A stretch of 64,000 nt of DNA from Candidatus Omnitrophota bacterium. Its GTDB lineage: Bacteria > Hinthialibacterota > Hinthialibacteria > Hinthialibacterales > Hinthialibacteraceae. The stretch is taken from the NCBI GenBank assembly GCA_013177805.1, contig JABLXU010000028.1, positions 1 through 64,000 of the forward strand, in the 5' to 3' direction. This document shows, piece by piece, positions 60,509-64,000 of this stretch (the first letter of the stretch is position 1; every line of letters begins with the position of its first letter). Position numbers and translations under genes: made by a program. Under the pieces are notes generated by a model. That model was not told the DNA's origin. It searched no databases and saw only the letters and a list, made by a program, of their open reading frames with translations.

Positions 60509-63346
60509 TCAAAGGGTTTTTAGATATTCGATTAAATCCTTGAGTTGATCCTTGGTCATGTCATTGGTCACCCCATGTCGGTCGTGGGGATTGTAGCGAG
60601 TCCAGATTTCCTCCAAGGTATCCGCGCGCCCGTCATGAAGATAAGGGGGTGTTTCGTAGATGTTGTTCAGTTGCGGCACATCGAAGTCGGCGTTGGTGTC
60701 CAGCCAGGATTTCGTATCGACATTGAAGACCCGCCGGTTGGTGTAATAGGGACCCGGATGGCAGTAATTGCACCGGTTCCCAAGGGGGATTTCTTCGCCC
60801 GTATTGGTATGCGTGCGTTCAAAAAGCGCTTTTCCCTTCCGCTGCGCCGGGGTTAGTTCGCTCCCCGTGCGGTAGCGGTTGGGATTGCGGGGAATGGTGC
60901 AGATATAGCGGTCGAGGGCGTCGGCCTGTTCGAGGGTGAAGGGATCGCTCCGGGTGAAGAACACTGCCAGCCGCGGCCCGCACTGGCGGCGGAGCGAAGG
61001 ATTGGTGCCTTCCCACTTGAAAGGCGCGGTGTCCAGGATGCCCTTCAAAGTACGGTTGTCGACTGGATTGATGCCAATGCCGTCCGGTTCGATGTCATAC
61101 GTGATCCCGTCGATTCCCCCATCAGGATGGCAGGTGTGGCAAGAGAATTGATTTCCGTAGCAGATGTCCGCGCTGTGGAACAACCGTTCGCCGTAGCGGG
61201 TGATCGTCTCTTCCTTCGTTCCACCCAGATCGAACACCCGCACCCGCTCCTGCTTGTGGACATCGATCACGGATACCGCGTCATCCAGCGCGTCCGCCAC
61301 GTACACCCACCGGCCGTCCGGAGAAATGGCAAGACCCCGCGGGTTGCGGCCCACCGGGACGCGTTGGAGGACATAGTCCAGGCTGAGGCCCAGGTGATTG
61401 GGAAAAACATGCTTCCGTTCTTCCTCCGTGGCGTTTTGCAGGAGATCCTTCAGACGCTGGATGTCAATCACCGCCACCGCGTTGATGCCCCCGCCGGTCA
61501 CGTAGGCGTATTTCCCGTCCGGGGTGATGGCCACATCGGTGGGATCGGCGAAGAAGGAATCAGATTCATCCAGCAGCAATTGGTCCACCCGGCCGTCCTT
61601 CCACAACACACCGATGCCGTTGGTGATGACCCAACCCTGCACGACGCGGGTCATGGGGACCAGGTTTTTGGTCCGCAATAACGTGACCAGAGCCAATTCG
61701 CCGTCCGGCGAGAAGTCGATCCCCTGCACCAGGTTGGCTTCGGGAATCATGATCCGATCGTGAATGAAGGAGCGGGCGGTTTCGATGACGGTGACTTCGG
61801 AAAGGGAGGGGGTTCGGAATGGGACAAACTGCGAAAGGTTGTTGGTGACATAGACGTATTCGCCATCCGGCGAGCGCGCCATCCCCCAGGTCCCGCGGCT
61901 GGCCGCAAGGCGCTTGGATTCCTTCCCCGCCACGAGGTCCACGACCGAGATGTCGTACGAACCGCCGTTGGCCACATAGAGGATAGTTCCTTCCCGGTTG
62001 GTGGCCATCTGGTGGGGTTCGTCACCCACGGCGATGGTGTGCGTCACCTGGAACGCCGCGGTATCCACCACCGATACGCTGTCCGTTCCCCGGTTGCTGA
62101 CATACGCGCGGGTTTCATCGGGCGAAAGGCAGACATCATGCGGCAGAGCGCCCACGGGGATTTCCGCGAGAATCCGGCCCGTGCCGGTATCAAGAACCAG
62201 GAGACTGTTGGCCGCTTCGCACGCCGCGTAGAGCCGCGTTCCGTCCCGGCTGACCGCCAAGTTGAAGGGAGTTTTGTAGTCTTCCGCCACCGAAACCGAA
62301 CCGGCCGGCCGGGAATGGTCGATCAACTTGACCTTGTTCTCATAATCGAAATTGGGATCGTGGCAGCGCAGGCAGGTCTCCCTGGTGACCTTCCAAAGTC
62401 CTGCTTGTTGGGATGCCACCGGATCGAGCATGACGGCCTCGGCCATGTATTCGCTCCCCGGGCCGTGGCAACTCTCGCATTGCACGCCCAGGGCGGGATC
62501 GAAGGATTCCAAAAAGTACCCTGGGGCTTCGCCATAACCGGTGGTGTGGCATCGGAGGCACTCGGGGCTTTCCTGAGGATGGCTTTCGATACCCTTTTCG
62601 CGGGCGATTTCAAAACCCCGGGGGGTACCCAGCACCGCATAGGCCTCGGCGTGGGGAGAGAGCCGCCATTGGCTGTACACGAAACCTTTCGTTTCGCTTT
62701 GATGGCACGGGGCGCAGGCCATGGCGCCGGCATACTTGGGACCATCCAACAATTTAACAGGTTCTTTTTTCGGATAGGTCAAATCGCCGCCTTTGCCGGG
62801 ATGGGCGATTTCCTTCAGCGCTTCGTGGTAATTGAACTTCTTGACCTTTAAGACGGCGAGATGCGAGCCTTTATCAAGATGGCAGACCATGCAGAAGTCT
62901 TCGCCCGGCATTTTCAATCCCGCGGCCATGGCGGCTTCGCGGTCGCTCATGATTTTTTCACTCATGTATTCGCTGCCGGGACCGTGGCAAAATTCGCATT
63001 GAATGCCGTCCTCGAGATGAAACGGATCATCCCGTTCCCACTCTTCCGTTTCGGAAGCCGTGGCATGGCAGCCCAGGCAGACGGGGCTTTCGTGGGGATT
63101 CACGTTGATCCCGGACAGCCGGGTGATTTCGAGGGATTCCGGCATGGCCAAGCTGGCATAGGCGCGCGCGTGTTTGCTCAGGTACCAGGCATTGAACTGA
63201 TCCCGCTTGCCGCTGAGGTGGTGGCATTCGCGGCAGGCCTTCTCGCCTACGTACACCCGCTCGGCGGCCGGTGAATCCAGGGGATACCCCCCCAGCCCGA
63301 AAGTGAGAAGCATTGGCAGCAGAGGAAATGGGAAATGCCGGATCAT
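60509..63346 (-). CDS. Decaheme cytochrome c: two c554-like tetraheme modules, YVTN propeller, MauG/CCP-like diheme domain
   Basis: A 945-residue exported protein (signal ~1-29). Eight CxxCH sites at C38, C90, C117, C152 and C211, C263, C290, C325 form two tetraheme modules of the cytochrome c-554 type. Spacing is the same in both (52, 27, 35), and each has a CHGPGSEYM motif, so the second is a copy of the first. A ~370-residue YVTN-type beta-propeller follows (~351-720; PDGEYVYVTN, PDGRWVYVAD). Two more heme sites at C736 (CHTCH) and C859 (CNYCH) lie in a MauG/cytochrome c peroxidase-like domain (NIYETPPYLHDGRADTLEE). It should move electrons between periplasm and outside, or oxidise a partner. 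It overlaps the upstream gene by 4 bp (ATGA). Confidence 0.85.
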   Translation of the reverse strand: MIRHFPFPLLPMLLTFGLGGYPLDSPAAERVYVGEKACRECHHLSGKRDQFNAWYLSKHARAYASLAMPESLEITRLSGINVNPHESPVCLGCHATASETEEWERDDPFHLEDGIQCEFCHGPGSEYMSEKIMSDREAAMAAGLKMPGEDFCMVCHLDKGSHLAVLKVKKFNYHEALKEIAHPGKGGDLTYPKKEPVKLLDGPKYAGAMACAPCHQSETKGFVYSQWRLSPHAEAYAVLGTPRGFEIAREKGIESHPQESPECLRCHTTGYGEAPGYFLESFDPALGVQCESCHGPGSEYMAEAVMLDPVASQQAGLWKVTRETCLRCHDPNFDYENKVKLIDHSRPAGSVSVAEDYKTPFNLAVSRDGTRLYAACEAANSLLVLDTGTGRILAEIPVGALPHDVCLSPDETRAYVSNRGTDSVSVVDTAAFQVTHTIAVGDEPHQMATNREGTILYVANGGSYDISVVDLVAGKESKRLAASRGTWGMARSPDGEYVYVTNNLSQFVPFRTPSLSEVTVIETARSFIHDRIMIPEANLVQGIDFSPDGELALVTLLRTKNLVPMTRVVQGWVITNGIGVLWKDGRVDQLLLDESDSFFADPTDVAITPDGKYAYVTGGGINAVAVIDIQRLKDLLQNATEEERKHVFPNHLGLSLDYVLQRVPVGRNPRGLAISPDGRWVYVADALDDAVSVIDVHKQERVRVFDLGGTKEETITRYGERLFHSADICYGNQFSCHTCHPDGGIDGITYDIEPDGIGINPVDNRTLKGILDTAPFKWEGTNPSLRRQCGPRLAVFFTRSDPFTLEQADALDRYICTIPRNPNRYRTGSELTPAQRKGKALFERTHTNTGEEIPLGNRCNYCHPGPYYTNRRVFNVDTKSWLDTNADFDVPQLNNIYETPPYLHDGRADTLEEIWTRYNPHDRHGVTNDMTKDQLKDLIEYLKTL

Positions 63347-64000
63347 GGTGAACCTCCTGGCCCGGTTGACGGTTCGGTCAGTGTCAACACCTGGCCGGCG
63401 GGGACGTCCTTCAAAACTTGGGTGACACCACTTGGCCAGCGGATTTTGACTTCATCCACTTTTTCCTGTCCGCCCAGGCCGAAATGGGCACGGTAATCGC
63501 TTTGCGAAAGATAGCCGGAGCTGCTGATGATGTCCCGCATTTGGGTGCGGCCACCGGTGGTCACCCAGATCCGGGCCCCGATGGCGTCACGGTTGCTTTG
63601 CGTTCCTATGGCATGGATCATGAGCCAATGGCGGGAAGAACCACCCTCATTGCGTAACAGCCGGGGACGGTCGTTCAGGTTCAGAATCAAGGCATCCAAA
63701 TCACCGTCGTTGTCGTAATCCCCGACCGCCGAGCCGCGGCTGACAAATTTCTCCTGAAAATCCGGTCCGCAGAAATCCGAGATGTCAATGAACCGGTTGC
63801 CTTGGTCGTTCCAAAACAACACCGATTCTTCCGGCTCCAGATGATGGGGATCGCCGTTGACGATCAGGATGTCGAGATGGCCATCCAGATCGTAATCGAA
63901 AAAATTGCCCGACCAGCTGGTGTACTGCCCCAGGACGGCAGCCAGACCCATCTGGGCGCTCATCTCCTCGAAAAATCCTTGGCCGGTGTTCATGTACAAG
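63343..64000 (-). CDS. FG-GAP/VCBS and ASPIC-UnbV domain protein (5' end outside window)
   Basis: The last ~218 residues of a larger exported protein. Ca-binding FG-GAP/VCBS-like repeats are seen (DYDLDGHLDILIVNGD, DYDNDGDLDALILNLN). The C-terminal ASPIC/UnbV domain has RHWLMIHAIGTQSNRDAIGA, RDIISSSGYLSQSDYRAHFG and EVKIRWPSGVTQVL. Frames are open at the window edge, so the start lies beyond. It is the first visible gene of the redox unit and is translationally coupled to the decaheme gene through ATGA. CRTAC1-type proteins of this kind bind calcium outside the cell; their function is poorly known. Confidence 0.9.
   Translation of the reverse strand, partial: LYMNTGQGFFEEMSAQMGLAAVLGQYTSWSGNFFDYDLDGHLDILIVNGDPHHLEPEESVLFWNDQGNRFIDISDFCGPDFQEKFVSRGSAVGDYDNDGDLDALILNLNDRPRLLRNEGGSSRHWLMIHAIGTQSNRDAIGARIWVTTGGRTQMRDIISSSGYLSQSDYRAHFGLGGQEKVDEVKIRWPSGVTQVLKDVPAGQVLTLTEPSTGPGGSP

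Noticed and set aside
61760..62851. Plus-strand frame of 363 codons opposite the decaheme gene
   Set aside because: Shadow of the heme-protein gene; no start signal and no recognisable domain.
1..64000. tRNA, rRNA, CRISPR arrays, integrase or transposase genes
   Set aside because: No cloverleaf, rRNA core, regularly spaced repeats or recombinase motifs were noticed by eye; the only direct repeat pair (50790/51025) has two copies and coding similarity to DUF3987. A tRNA scan would settle the small RNAs.

Overview
The window looks like chromosomal DNA of a diderm (Gram-negative) bacterium. It encodes a pilus secretin, OmpA-like and other lipoproteins, a Tat-exported protein and several exported c-type cytochromes. 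Base composition is moderately GC-rich, ribosome-binding sites are of the AAGGAG type, and most genes use ATG. Three stand-alone pseudopilin-like proteins share an almost invariant N-terminus, and there are several propeller, PBP and ASPIC-type secreted proteins. That style is common in poorly cultivated phyla around the Planctomycetes/Verrucomicrobia/Hydrogenedentes/Sumerlaeota/Omnitrophica, but no rRNA or phylogenetic marker in the window fixes the taxonomy, so this placement is only an inference. Rex, PerR-type Fur, peroxiredoxin and the ammonifying nitrite reductase NrfHA suggest life at changing redox potential.

Layout. 0-5 kb: start of aroQ, an O-antigen-ligase/TPR membrane protein and a GT4 glycosyltransferase. 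5-8.2 kb: a glycoside-hydrolase-like lipoprotein and pseudopilin 1. 8.2-12 kb (minus): an alpha/beta hydrolase, membrane-anchored MurF and Ddl operon for cell wall precursors. 12.2-15 kb: a BtuF-BtuD-BtuC-type ABC importer. 15-23.7 kb: VIT/VWA protein, proS, ribF, pseudopilin 2, a secreted 490-residue protein and rex. 23.9-29.6 kb: a NodU-type carbamoyltransferase with an SxtJ-like partner, peroxiredoxin, PerR, a DUF4911-like protein and ugd.

29.8-42 kb (minus) is a nearly complete Tad/Flp pilus locus: Flp pilin, prepilin peptidase, TadE, CpaB, secretin, a small membrane protein, CpaE/TadZ, TadA, TadB, TadC, an OmpA lipoprotein and a winged-helix AAA ATPase. 42.7-45.2 kb pairs a nitrosative-stress-type protein (YgbA_NO family) divergently with nrfHA, whose NrfA carries five CxxCH motifs instead of the usual CxxCK at heme 1. 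Then come a cold-shock protein, a DUF6391-type membrane protein and an ECF sigma/anti-sigma operon with two secreted proteins of unknown role (47-50.6 kb).

50.6-53.6 kb is a worn accessory stretch: a truncated DUF3987 (primase/helicase-like) gene, a 155-164 bp direct duplication built partly from its 3' end, a methyltransferase and a kelch fragment. 53.6-55.7 kb couples pseudopilin 3 to a Tat-exported protein with an L-fucose-isomerase-like fold. 56.5-64 kb (minus) holds the most unusual set: an ASPIC/UnbV FG-GAP protein, a decaheme cytochrome-propeller-MauG fusion, a Reg_prop beta-propeller protein and an orphan periplasmic ligand-binding protein. The first four are tightly linked and look like one envelope redox or sensing system; a CBM9-like secreted protein follows.
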